From the NCBI GenBank assembly GCA_025517485.1, contig JAOPKB010000005.1:175724-239723 (forward strand): a DNA stretch of 64,000 bases, written 5' to 3'. A program made the position numbers and the translations under genes. The notes under the pieces were generated by a model. It searched no databases. It was not told where the DNA came from and worked only from the letters and a program-made list of their open reading frames with translations. Of the stretch, positions 45,614 to 53,983 are shown in pieces. Positions within the stretch are counted from its first letter, which is position 1. Each line of letters starts with the position of its first letter. The stretch comes from Natronoglomus mannanivorans (GTDB lineage: Archaea > Halobacteriota > Halobacteria > Halobacteriales > Natrialbaceae).

Positions 45614-46767
45614 GCGAGAGTCAGAGCGAGCGGCGGAGTCGGAGTCGGGGTGAGAGCGAGAACGCACGCGAAGGCGAAACTGAAGCACACACTGCACGCG
45701 AGACGGCGGCCGACGAAGGCAATCGCCGTGGAATCCGGGACAACGTCCTGATACTGCCTTCGGTCGTCTGCTCGCATACGGTCGCCGAACAAATCGCCGA
45801 CGCAGTCGAGGGCTGTGTCGCCACCCCGCACGACAACGGCTGCGGACAGATCGGTCGCGACAACGACCTGACCGAGCGGACGCTGATCGCGATGGGTGCA
45901 CACCCGAACGTCGCGGGAACCGTCGTCGTCGGGCTCGGTTGCGAGCACGTCCAGAGCGACACCGTCGCCGACGCGCTCGAGGATCGAGGCGTTCCGGTCC
46001 GCGAACTCTCGATTCAGGGCGTCGGCGGGACGGAAGCCTGTATCGAACGCGGAATCGAGGCCGCAGAAGAGCTTCGGGCTGGAGAGAGCGTCGAGACCAG
46101 TGACATCAATCTCACTGACCTCACTATCGGCATCGTCAGCACGGATCTGGAGGACCCCACGGTCGAGACCGCCGATCCGCTCGTCGGCGAGTTCGCCGAT
46201 CGAGTGCTGGCGGCCGGCGGTCGGGTCGTCGCCGCCGGCACGGAGCGAGTCAGTGCTCACCCCGAAGACGCAAGAGAGCGAATCGACGCGGATCTCGACG
46301 AGCTGCTGGCCGCCGCCCGGAGCGGACCGGCGAGAGCACCTCGCGTTCGCAGACAGGTCGGCGAGCGATCCTTCGAGGCGGCGACCAGAGCGTGGGGCGA
46401 TGCACCCGTCGACGAACTACTCGAGTACGGCGAATCGCCCCGCGCCGACACCGGACTCGCGCTCGTCGATTCCTCCTCGCGATTCGAGGAAGCGGCGACC
46501 GCGCTCGTCGCCGCCGGCGCGCACCTGATCGTCCACGTGACCGGCGACGGCATCCCGACCGGTCATCCGATCGCACCCGTCGTCAAAGTCAGTGCGACCG
46601 AACGGACACTCGAGGCGGTCGGCGCGGATATCGACGTCGACGCGCGAACGGCGTCCGTCGACGACCTCGCAGAGTACGTGCAGTCGGTCGCCAACGGGAC
46701 ACCCTGTCGAGCGGAAGTCCACGGCGTCACCTCGTTCGCCATCGAGCGCGCCGGGCCGTCGATGTAG
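45610..46767 (+). CDS. UxaA-family sugar-acid dehydratase subunit (GCG-motif paralogue)
   Basis: A 385-residue paralogue of the protein at 44037. After a Ser/Arg/Glu-rich N-terminus it keeps NVLILPSVVCSH, the HDNGCGQIGRDNDL motif (about residues 75-88) and VVGLGCE. It lacks the ECGGSDA motif: the matching region reads GIVSTDLEDPTVETADP. The C-terminal TGDGIPTGHPIAPVVKVSA remains. The two paralogues thus retain complementary motifs, which suggests that both are needed for one active site. Substrate unknown. Confidence 0.85.
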   Translation: MSESQSERRSRSRGESENAREGETEAHTARETAADEGNRRGIRDNVLILPSVVCSHTVAEQIADAVEGCVATPHDNGCGQIGRDNDLTERTLIAMGAHPNVAGTVVVGLGCEHVQSDTVADALEDRGVPVRELSIQGVGGTEACIERGIEAAEELRAGESVETSDINLTDLTIGIVSTDLEDPTVETADPLVGEFADRVLAAGGRVVAAGTERVSAHPEDARERIDADLDELLAAARSGPARAPRVRRQVGERSFEAATRAWGDAPVDELLEYGESPRADTGLALVDSSSRFEEAATALVAAGAHLIVHVTGDGIPTGHPIAPVVKVSATERTLEAVGADIDVDARTASVDDLAEYVQSVANGTPCRAEVHGVTSFAIERAGPSM

Positions 46768-46927
46768 TCCTCGGAACCCGTATCACGACCGCATCGTCGA
46801 GTCGACGATTCGAGCTTCCCGTCGAGGGCAGCGGACCTGGCCACCGGGCTGGCGAGCGCTCACCGAATGCCACTGCTCGAGTGTGATTTCGGCGGTCCAA
46901 GACAACGCAGCGGCGAGAACCGACGAC

Positions 46928-47665
46928 TCAGGCTTCTCGGACCGAATGCTCGAGCGTTCCCACACCTTCGACCTCGAGTTCGACGGTGTCGCCGTCCTCG
47001 AGGGGGCCAACGCCGGCTGGCGTCCCCGTCGAGATCAGGTCGCCCGGCTCGAGCGTCATGTAGGTGGTAATCTCTTCGATCAGTTCGGGCAGCGAGAAGA
47101 TCCACTCCGATCGCGAGGACGATTGTCGGGTCTCGCCGTTGACGCGGAGTTCGACGGACGCGTCTTCCGGGACTTCGTCCGGGGTAGCGACGACGGGGCC
47201 GACGGGGGCGGAGTTGTCGAAGGCCTTGCCGCGGATCCAGTTCTGTTCGATCTCCTGGTCGTCCCGGTTGGAGATGTCGTTGAGGCAGGTAAAGCCCTCC
47301 ACGACGGACATCGCGTCCTCGGCGTCGACGTCCCGGCACTGCTCGCCGATGACGATCGCGATCTCGGCTTCGAAGTCGACGCGCTCTTTGCCGGCAGGCA
47401 GCGTGACGGTGTCGCCGTGGCTCGAGAGGGTGTTCGGCGGCTTCAAGAACAGGAGCGGCCGGTCCGGAATCTCCATGTTCGACTCGGCGGCGTGGTCGGC
47501 GTAGTTCAAGCCGACGCAGACGATCTTGCTCGGTTCCGTCGGAGCCAGGACGTCGATCGCTTCGTCGGTCGGTTCGTAGGTGTCGGAGCCGAAGATGATG
47601 CCATCGTCGGTCCACTCTCCCTGACGGACAGTTCCTGCGGGGTCACGAAATCGGACACGGCGCAT
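46928..47665 (-). CDS. Fumarylacetoacetate hydrolase family protein
   Basis: A 245-residue FAH-fold enzyme. Metal ligands are visible in the core DFEAEIAIVIGE, preceded by KIVCVGLNYADHAAES and LFLKPPNTL. GKAFDNSAPVGPVV and LISTGTPAGVGPL complete the signature. Family members hydrolyse or decarboxylate 2-keto acids; beside sugar-acid dehydratases it may act on a 2,4-diketo-3-deoxy sugar acid or similar. ATG 47665 (MRRVRFRDPAGT) matches the family start. It is divergent from the enolase-superfamily gene. Confidence 0.9.
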   Translation of the reverse strand: MRRVRFRDPAGTVRQGEWTDDGIIFGSDTYEPTDEAIDVLAPTEPSKIVCVGLNYADHAAESNMEIPDRPLLFLKPPNTLSSHGDTVTLPAGKERVDFEAEIAIVIGEQCRDVDAEDAMSVVEGFTCLNDISNRDDQEIEQNWIRGKAFDNSAPVGPVVATPDEVPEDASVELRVNGETRQSSSRSEWIFSLPELIEEITTYMTLEPGDLISTGTPAGVGPLEDGDTVELEVEGVGTLEHSVREA

Positions 47666-48044
47666 GGCCTGTGCGACGACCGCCGCGGACAAAACGCTTG
47701 TTGTAAGGGTTTCTCGAGTGTGAGACACGATCCTCTCGTTCGTCCGTTCTTGTTGGTCCGTTCCCGTTCCCGTTCCTGTTCCTGCTCTTTCTCTCGTTCT
47801 CACGTACCAGATCGGAACGTTGTCTCGTGTCACGAGCGCTGGTAGAGAGGAAGTAGTCGAGAAATGCGCGATCGAACGAAGTACGTCGGGGACGAAGATC
47901 GGTCGCTTCTGTACCCCGTCGTGGTCCAGACAGAACCCGTATTCCCATCAGCTGTCTCACCCAGCGGTCCGGAATCGTTCGAACGGGAAAAACCGAACGA
48001 CTGCAGTGAGGAGGTTTATTACGGCTCCGTCTGGTTGTCGTGGT
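47666..48044. other. Divergent intergenic region with a six-base repeat tract
   Basis: About 380 bp between the FAH-family gene and the dehydratase gene. It includes a tract of TTCCCG/TTCCTG units at about 47758-47795 and a TATA-like GGTTTATTACG at about 48013-48023. The latter lies 22-32 bases before ATG 48045. I see no gene in it. Confidence 0.5.
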
Positions 48045-49220
48045 ATGGATCCGACAATTACCCGTATCGAGAGTCGCGAGTTTCGATATCCACTCGAGGA
48101 CGTCGGAACGGACGCGAACGGTTTCAATCTCGTCTACGAGCCGGGGGAGACCACTTGGCGGAAACTCTTCGGCATCAAAGTCCACACCGACACCGGCGTG
48201 ACCGGCGAGTACGTCGGCGGGAATTCGCCGGGCGCCGCCCAGCTCAACATGTTCGCCGACTACCTCATCGGCAAGAACCCATTTGAACGCGAAAAACACT
48301 GGAGCGAGATCAAACGCGCCCTCCGCAAGTACGACCGCATGGGCATCGGCCCCGTCGACATCGCCCTCTGGGACTTCGCCGGCAAGTACTACGACGCACC
48401 GATTCACGAATTGCTCGGGACCTACCGAACGAAGATTCCCGCCTACGCCTCGACCTATCACGGCGACGAAAACGGCGGCCTCGATTCAGCGGAGGCTTTC
48501 GCCGACTTCGGTGAACAGTGTCTCGAGATGGGGTACACGGGCTACAAGATCCACGGCTGGGGCGGCGGCGACGACAGCCGCAACATCCAGCGCGAGATCG
48601 ACTCCGTCCACGCCGTCGGCGAACGCGTCGGCGACGAAATGGACCTCATGTTCGACCCCGCCTGCGAGTACGAAACCTTCGCCGACGCACTGAAAGTCGG
48701 GAAAGCCCTCGACGAACAGAACTTCTTCTGGTACGAAGACCCCTACCGCGACGGCGGCATCTCCCAGCACGGCCACAAGAAACTCGGCGACCACCTCGAG
48801 ACGCCCATTTTGCAGACCGAGCACGTCCGCGGCTTGGAGCCCCACGCGGACTTCATCGCCAACGGCGCGACGGACTTCGTCCGCGCCGATCCCGAGTACG
48901 ACGCGGGAATTACGGGCGCGATGAAGGTCGTCCGCACCGCCGAGGCGTTCGGATTGGACGTCGAGTTCCACGCGCCGGGGCCGGCCCAGCGCCAGTGTAT
49001 TGCAGCGACGCGCAACACGAACTACTACGAACTCGCCCTGGTCCACCCCGAGTGTCAGAACACCCAGCCGCCGGTCTACGAGGGCGACTACTCCGATATG
49101 ATCGACACCATTGACGACGAGGGCCGAATCGAAGTCCCCGACGGCCCCGGCCTCGGCGTCGAGTACGACTGGGACTACATCGAAGACAATCAGACCGGTT
49201 CGGTCCACGTCTACGAATAA
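48045..49220 (+). CDS. Enolase-superfamily (mandelate racemase-like) sugar-acid dehydratase
   Basis: A 391-residue enolase-superfamily protein. The second-domain acid/base motif reads YTGYKIHGWGGG, with K168 and H170 (K-x-H rather than the common K-x-K). Mg2+ ligands are D204 (MFDPACE), E231 (WYEDP) and E259 (LQTEH). A C-terminal catalytic-type H309 lies in VEFHAPGPAQ. It is probably a dehydratase of a pentonate, hexonate or deoxyhexonate. The start is ATG 48045; the upstream frame lacks family similarity. The next Gfo/Idh gene follows after 18 bp. Confidence 0.9.
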   Translation: MDPTITRIESREFRYPLEDVGTDANGFNLVYEPGETTWRKLFGIKVHTDTGVTGEYVGGNSPGAAQLNMFADYLIGKNPFEREKHWSEIKRALRKYDRMGIGPVDIALWDFAGKYYDAPIHELLGTYRTKIPAYASTYHGDENGGLDSAEAFADFGEQCLEMGYTGYKIHGWGGGDDSRNIQREIDSVHAVGERVGDEMDLMFDPACEYETFADALKVGKALDEQNFFWYEDPYRDGGISQHGHKKLGDHLETPILQTEHVRGLEPHADFIANGATDFVRADPEYDAGITGAMKVVRTAEAFGLDVEFHAPGPAQRQCIAATRNTNYYELALVHPECQNTQPPVYEGDYSDMIDTIDDEGRIEVPDGPGLGVEYDWDYIEDNQTGSVHVYE

Positions 49221-49238
49221 CAGATAATTGAACGATAT

Positions 49239-50336
49239 ATGACGTATACTGCAGGAATCATCGGAACTGGAGGCATCGCAGGAATGGGCATCCTCGGCAT
49301 GCACGACGAGGAGGACATCGGACGCAAGAAGATCGAAGCCAGCCACGCCGGCGGCTACGACGCTCAGGAAGAGATCGACCTCGTCGCCGTCGCCGACGTC
49401 GACGAGGAGAAACTCGAGCGCTTCGGGACGGCGTGGGAGATTCCCGAAGAGCGACGGTACGTCGGCCACGAGGCGATGCTCGCGGCCGAGGATCTCGACG
49501 TGATCTCGGTCTGTACGCCGTCGTACCTCCACCACGAGCACGTCATCGACGCCGCCCGGTCGGCGGCCGAGCCGTCGGTGATCTGGTGTGAGAAACCCAT
49601 CGCCTCGCAGGTGACCGCCGCCGAGGAGATGATCCGCGTCTGTGAGGAGACCGGGACGGAACTGGTCGTCAACCACTCCTTTCGGTTCACGGACAAACTC
49701 CAGCAGTTGCGCACGCTGATCCAGGAGGAGAACCTGCTCGGGGAGATCCAGTCGGTGAGCACGCAGTTCCGCATGGAACTGCTTCGTAACTCGACGCACC
49801 TACTCGACACGCTCGTCTACCTGCTCGACGCACGCGCCGAGACCGTCGCCGGCCACATCACAGGCGAAAACGAGGCCGTCGACAGCCTCGAGGCGGGCCA
49901 GCAGGTCGACGATTCGGGCGGCGGCGGCTTCGTCGTGATGGACGACGGCTCGTTCGTCACCATCGACTGTACCCTGCCGCGGGAGACCTCCTCGATGACG
50001 TTCAACATCATCGGCTCGAAAGGTAAACTCTATATGAACAACGACGACGGCGAGTGGCGCTACTGGCGACTCGAGGACGGTGACCACATCGAAGAGTCGC
50101 TACCGGGAATCGAGGGCGCGTGGACCTGGGAGGACGATTACCAGCGGGCGTTCGCCAACGCCGCCAGCCACATCGTCGACGTGCTCGCGGGTGAGGCCGA
50201 AAACGGTTCGACCGGTCAGGAGGCGATCCGTTCGCTCGAGATTATCATTGCCCTCTACCTCTCGCACAACACAGGCGGACAGGTCGAGATTCCGCTCGCA
50301 CGGCCGTTGCGCGACGTGACCGTGACCTCCTGGTAG
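49239..50336 (+). CDS. Gfo/Idh/MocA family dehydrogenase
   Basis: A 365-residue NAD(P)-dependent sugar or sugar-acid dehydrogenase. The Rossmann motif is AGIIGTGGIAGMGILGMHD, the nicotinamide-site motif is WCEKPI (about residue 108), and the C-terminal domain contains NHSFRFTDKLQQLRTLI and a GGFVVMDDGSFVTIDC beta-sheet. It lies in the sugar-acid cluster directly after the enolase-superfamily gene (18 bp gap), so it probably works in the same pathway. Its substrate is undefined. Confidence 0.9.
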   Translation: MTYTAGIIGTGGIAGMGILGMHDEEDIGRKKIEASHAGGYDAQEEIDLVAVADVDEEKLERFGTAWEIPEERRYVGHEAMLAAEDLDVISVCTPSYLHHEHVIDAARSAAEPSVIWCEKPIASQVTAAEEMIRVCEETGTELVVNHSFRFTDKLQQLRTLIQEENLLGEIQSVSTQFRMELLRNSTHLLDTLVYLLDARAETVAGHITGENEAVDSLEAGQQVDDSGGGGFVVMDDGSFVTIDCTLPRETSSMTFNIIGSKGKLYMNNDDGEWRYWRLEDGDHIEESLPGIEGAWTWEDDYQRAFANAASHIVDVLAGEAENGSTGQEAIRSLEIIIALYLSHNTGGQVEIPLARPLRDVTVTSW

Positions 50337-50513
50337 GCCAAGCCAGCAGACTGTCTCGGTTACCGGTCGCCGGCGATTGTTCGCACAATCATTCTCGTCT
50401 TCGAAAGCTGGCACGCATTTCTCAAGGATCGATATCGGACAAACATGAACGATATATGTCCACAAAGTTGTCGAACTTCGATCATTGTTACAGGATCGAG
50501 ACGCAGTAGACAC

Positions 50514-50533
50514 ACCCCGGAGTGCCGCTGTAT
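50514..50533 (-). repeat. Origin-type repeat, inverted copy
   Basis: A perfect reverse complement of the 20-bp consensus, 387 bp before the first direct copy. Opposed repeats around an AT-rich core are the usual origin arrangement. Confidence 0.9.
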
Positions 50534-50616
50534 GAGTCTGTGAGAGAGGCTCTGTTGCCGACTTCCGCCCCATATGGTCGAGACAACGGAACGAAGTAGA
50601 GTGAGATATTCCAGAC

Positions 50617-50642
50617 TCCATCAAAAGTATTATATGCTGAAT
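50617..50642. other. AT-rich candidate DNA-unwinding element
   Basis: The stretch around CAAAAGTATTATATGCTGA is the most AT-rich part of the space between opposed repeats. Melting of such a segment starts replication at known archaeal origins; the assignment here is inference. Confidence 0.5.
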
Positions 50643-50920
50643 GTGTGTCACCGATCACTAAGTGCGTCGCACGCAGATGGGTTCGGTCGGCGTCGAACCC
50701 AGTTGAGCTGCTCGAGACGAAGACATGCTCCGGGTTTCGCCGCAACTCTTTTCGTCCACTCTCGATCGTCTCGTCGATTCCGTTCGTGTCTGGTGCGCTC
50801 ACGTGGTACGTCCAACCTGGTGTGTCCCGTGCTGTCCGAATCGGTCCGTGTGATCTCGACCGAACGTCATCGTACTCTCTCGTCTCGACGCCCGTTTCGG
50901 ATGGATACCCAGTCGGATCC

Positions 50921-50940
50921 ATACAGCGGCACTCCGGGGT
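50921..50940 (+). repeat. Origin-type repeat, direct copy 1
   Basis: A perfect copy of the consensus ATACAGCGGCACTCCGGGGT. Confidence 0.9.
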
Positions 50941-50953
50941 CTGTGTCCCCCCG

Positions 50954-50973
50954 ATACAGCGGCAACGAGGGGT
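50954..50973 (+). repeat. Origin-type repeat, direct copy 2 (variant)
   Basis: It matches the consensus in the first ten bases and the G-run, but the middle reads AACGA in place of ACTCC. It starts 33 bp after copy 1. Confidence 0.8.
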
Positions 50974-51016
50974 GCGTATTACGTCTTTCAGACCCGTATA
51001 CTGCAGTATAGATCAC

Positions 51017-51036
51017 ATACAGCGGCACTCCGGGGT
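51017..51036 (+). repeat. Origin-type repeat, direct copy 3
   Basis: A perfect copy of the 20-bp consensus, starting 63 bp after copy 2. Confidence 0.9.
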
Positions 51037-51088
51037 GTACAATTACAATTCGCAAGCAAAACGGGGGTGAGCAGAACGAAGTGAGTCC

Positions 51089-51108
51089 ATACAGCGGCAC
51101 TCCGGGGT
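51089..51108 (+). repeat. Origin-type repeat, direct copy 4
   Basis: A perfect copy of the 20-bp consensus, starting 72 bp after copy 3. Confidence 0.9.
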
Positions 51109-51120
51109 CGTCTGCCGCGC

Positions 51121-51140
51121 TTACAGCGGCAACGTGGGGT
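51121..51140 (+). repeat. Origin-type repeat, direct copy 5 (variant)
   Basis: A variant copy with AACGT in the middle and T at the first base. It starts 32 bp after copy 4 and, like copy 2, keeps the ACAGCGGC core and the G-run. Confidence 0.8.
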
Positions 51141-51152
51141 CGAGAGGATCTG

Positions 51153-51172
51153 ATACAGCGGCACTCCGGGGG
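51153..51172 (+). repeat. Origin-type repeat, direct copy 6
   Basis: It matches the consensus except for the last base (G for T), starting 32 bp after copy 5. Confidence 0.9.
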
Positions 51173-51216
51173 AAGATACCCGTGTGAGAGCCCATCTCTC
51201 TCGAGAATCACACCAT

Positions 51217-51236
51217 ATACAGCGGCACTCCGGTTC
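51217..51236 (+). repeat. Origin-type repeat, direct copy 7
   Basis: The first 16 bases plus one G match the consensus, then the G-run is lost (GGTTC). It starts 64 bp after copy 6 and 63 bp before the orc1/cdc6 ATG, so it may overlap that gene's promoter and allow autoregulation. Confidence 0.85.
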
Positions 51237-51279
51237 CGAACGCTTAAGAGACAGTGCGACAGAGGGTCGGAGGACTACG

Positions 51280-52271
51280 ATGTCGGATTCGATCGACTAC
51301 TTCGGGAGCGGGGACGAAATCTTCCAGAACAAGGAGCTCCTGCAGGTGAGCCACCTTCCCGATAGCGACCGCATCATCGGTCGTCAGACCGAACTCACGA
51401 ACCTCGCGAACGCGATCAAACCGGCGACGCGAGGCAACACGCCGAACAACGTCCTGGTGTACGGCAAGACGGGAACCGGGAAATCACTGTGCTCGAAGTT
51501 CATCACCCAGCAGGCCACCGAACGCGCGTCGACCAACGACGTCACGGTCGGCGTCGCGTACGTCGACTGTCTGCAGGATTCCACGGAGACGCAGGCCATC
51601 CAGTCCGTCGGCCACCAATTGAACGAGCCCGCCGAAACCGACGTCACGATTCCCCACTCCGGGCTCAGTACCTCCGAGTACTACCGTCGCCTCTGGAACA
51701 TCGTCGACGACCGCTACGACGTCGCGCTGGTGATCCTCGACGAAGTCGACAAGATCGAGTCCGACGACATCCTGATGTGCTCGAGGATGCGGTCATTCCG
51801 CGTGTGGCTGCGCTCTCGGCGCGCGAACACGGCGACGCGCGAAAGGCGATCGACATCTTCCGATTCGCCGGGGAAATCGCCGAAGAGGAGGGTGAGTCGA
51901 CGGTGACCGAAGCCTGCGTCGACCAGGCACACGAACGCGAGGAGACGAGTCGACTCGCCGAACTCATCAGCAAGAGTCCGAGCCACGCGAAGATGGTCCT
52001 TCAGGCGATGGCATTTCTCGCCCAACAGTCCGACGAGGAGGGGATTCCGTCGACCGATATCTACGAGATGTACAAGAACGTCTGCGAACAGGAGGGTTCC
52101 GAGCACCTGAAACTCCGTCGTGTCCGCGACATCCTCTCTGAACTCGAGTTCCTCTCGATCATCGATCAGGAACGCAAGTGGGCCGGCAAGGGGAAGGGCA
52201 ACTACATGGAGAACCGATTGATCGACGACCCGAAGGTCATCATCGCGGCGTGTAACGAGACGGAACGGTAG
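51280..52271 (+). pseudogene. Orc1/Cdc6 replication initiator, broken by internal deletion and frameshift
   Basis: From ATG 51280 the frame encodes an Orc1/Cdc6 N-terminus with Walker A VYGKTGTGKS and Walker B VILDEVDKIES. At about 51775-51780 the reading breaks off. A different frame then continues with family sequence, VLEDAVIPRVAALSAREHGDARKAIDIFRFAGEI (sensor 2 region), followed by a winged helix to TAG at 52269-52271. The missing segment, about 75 codons by comparison with typical 400-residue relatives, includes sensor 1 and the arginine-finger region. The first frame ends at 51906. An undamaged copy would be about 1.2 kb. The gene directly follows the repeat array. Confidence 0.85.
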
Positions 52272-52449
52272 GCATTCGACCGCCGATTTCGACTTCGACG
52301 TACTCGAGCGGTCGTGGCTACCGAACCTGGCCCAGTACGGCACCGTTCGCCGACCCGTCCTCCAGCAGAGTCCACGGTCGCCAGCTTATCCCGTTCAGCG
52401 TGAAACCGCCGGTGCTAAATACGCCGAGTCGAACGTTCACCTAGATACC

Positions 52450-53889
52450 GTGGCACCGTCAGATACCGCCCGACGACTCGGGACACGGACGCGTTTTTCG
52501 GGGTTGCTCGCAGCGACTGCGGTCGGCGTCTACCTGCTCTTGATCGTCGGTGCCACTACCTCGCTCACCGACGCGGCGGCGGCCTGTTCGACGTGGCCGA
52601 CCTGTCACACTCCCATCGATCCGCTGAGCCAGACCGAACTCGCGATCGCGTGGGGGCATCGCTTGGCGGCCGTCGTCGTCGGTCTCCTGGTCGCCGCCTC
52701 GACCGTCGCAGCACTCGTCCTCGGAACGTCGACACGCGTCCGCTTCGCGCTCGTCGGCGCACTCGGCCTCTACGTCGTGCAGGTCGCCGTCGGCGCGTTG
52801 ACAGCGACGAACGGACCGGCAGCAATCGTTCCCGGGCTCCACCTCACTCTCGGCATCACCATCTTCAGTGCGATCGTCCTCGCACTCGCCTGGGACCTCG
52901 AGCTCACGACCGGTGCCGAGGACGAAACCGACATGCTCGAGCGCTCGCCGGAACCGATCGAGGGAACGATCGATGACGAGTCCGGCACGTCGGCTCCACG
53001 AACGCTTCCCTCCAGTCTGCTGGCTCGCACACGGCTCACCGCGTTCGCCTACTTCAAGATGATGAAGCCACGCCTCATGTGGCTGCTCTGTCTCGTCGCC
53101 GCCGCTGGAATGGCGCTGGCGGCAGGCCCCTCGCTCGACGCTCAGACGATCGTCGCCACTCTCGGCGGCGGCGTCCTCGCAATCGGTGCTTCGGGGACGT
53201 TCAATCACGTCTTAGAGCGCGACGTCGACCAGCGAATGTCCCGCACCGCCGACCGACCGCTCGCGACCGAGTTGATCCCGGTCCGAAACGCGGTGATCTT
53301 CGGGCTCTTTCTCACCGCGGCCTCGATGACCGCGTTCCTGACGATCAACGCACTGGCTGCAGCGCTCGGGTTGGCGGCGATCCTCTTTTACAGCGTCGTC
53401 TACACGCTGTTGCTCAAACCGAACACGGTCCAGAACACCGTTCTCGGCGGAGCGGCGGGGGCGCTGCCCGCGCTCATCGGCTGGGCCGCCGTGACCAACG
53501 AGATCGGCCTCCCAGCGCTGGCGCTGGCGGGCGTCATCTTCCTCTGGACGCCGGCGCACTTCTACAACCTCGCGCTGGCCTATCAGGACGACTACGCCCG
53601 CGGCGGCTTCCCCATGATGCCCGTCGTCCGCGGCGAGACGGTTACCCGAAAACACATCGTCTACTACATCGGCGCGACGCTGCTGGGAACGATCGCCCTC
53701 GCCTGGATTACCGACCTCGGCACGCTCTACGCCGGCACCGTCGTCGTCTTCGGCGGGATCTTCCTCTGGGCGGCCGTGCAACTCCACTTCGAGCAGACCG
53801 AAGCCGCCGCCTTCCGGTCGTTCCACGCCTCGAACGCCTTCTTGGGTGCGGTGCTCGTCGCGGTGTTAGTCGACGCGCTCGTGCTGTGA
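52450..53889 (+). CDS. ctaB: Heme o synthase (CtaB) fused to an N-terminal CtaA/COX15-like domain
   Basis: A 479-residue membrane protein starting at GTG 52450. Residues 1-155 form a four-helix CtaA-like half: GATTSLTDAAAACSTWPTCH has a Cys pair, IAWGHRLAAVVVG and PGLHLTLGI have His residues. From about residue 205 a UbiA-type prenyltransferase starts with FKMMKPRLMWLL. The first Asp-rich motif is NHVLERDVDQRMSRTADRPL and the second lies in YQDDYARGGFPMMPVV. It farnesylates heme b to heme o for terminal oxidases. The CtaA half is only half the size of full-length heme a synthase. Confidence 0.92.
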   Translation: MAPSDTARRLGTRTRFSGLLAATAVGVYLLLIVGATTSLTDAAAACSTWPTCHTPIDPLSQTELAIAWGHRLAAVVVGLLVAASTVAALVLGTSTRVRFALVGALGLYVVQVAVGALTATNGPAAIVPGLHLTLGITIFSAIVLALAWDLELTTGAEDETDMLERSPEPIEGTIDDESGTSAPRTLPSSLLARTRLTAFAYFKMMKPRLMWLLCLVAAAGMALAAGPSLDAQTIVATLGGGVLAIGASGTFNHVLERDVDQRMSRTADRPLATELIPVRNAVIFGLFLTAASMTAFLTINALAAALGLAAILFYSVVYTLLLKPNTVQNTVLGGAAGALPALIGWAAVTNEIGLPALALAGVIFLWTPAHFYNLALAYQDDYARGGFPMMPVVRGETVTRKHIVYYIGATLLGTIALAWITDLGTLYAGTVVVFGGIFLWAAVQLHFEQTEAAAFRSFHASNAFLGAVLVAVLVDALVL

Positions 53890-53983
53890 GCGGTGATCGT
53901 CGACCCGGTGTTCGGGGACGGAGCTGAAAACAGAGACAAAATCGGCCTGTCGACGACTCGAGTACGGTGTTCGCCGACCTCGT

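Larger units (their letters stand above)
50337..51279. other. Candidate replication origin (intergenic region with initiator-type repeats)
   Basis: A 943-bp gap carries one inverted and seven direct copies of a 20-bp repeat (consensus ATACAGCGGCACTCCGGGGT), ending in a G-run like haloarchaeal origin recognition boxes. Between the inverted copy (50514-50533) and the direct copies (from 50921) lies 387 bp that includes the AT-rich stretch 50621-50640, which could be the unwinding element. An orc1/cdc6 gene follows directly, the usual gene order at haloarchaeal origins. No gene is seen in the gap. Confidence 0.75.

Noticed and set aside
50921..51236. Possible CRISPR array
   Set aside because: The units are only 20 bp, spacers vary from 12 to 52 bp, two copies have altered cores, one copy is inverted 387 bp away, and no cas genes are near. 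The orc1/cdc6 neighbour fits an origin instead.
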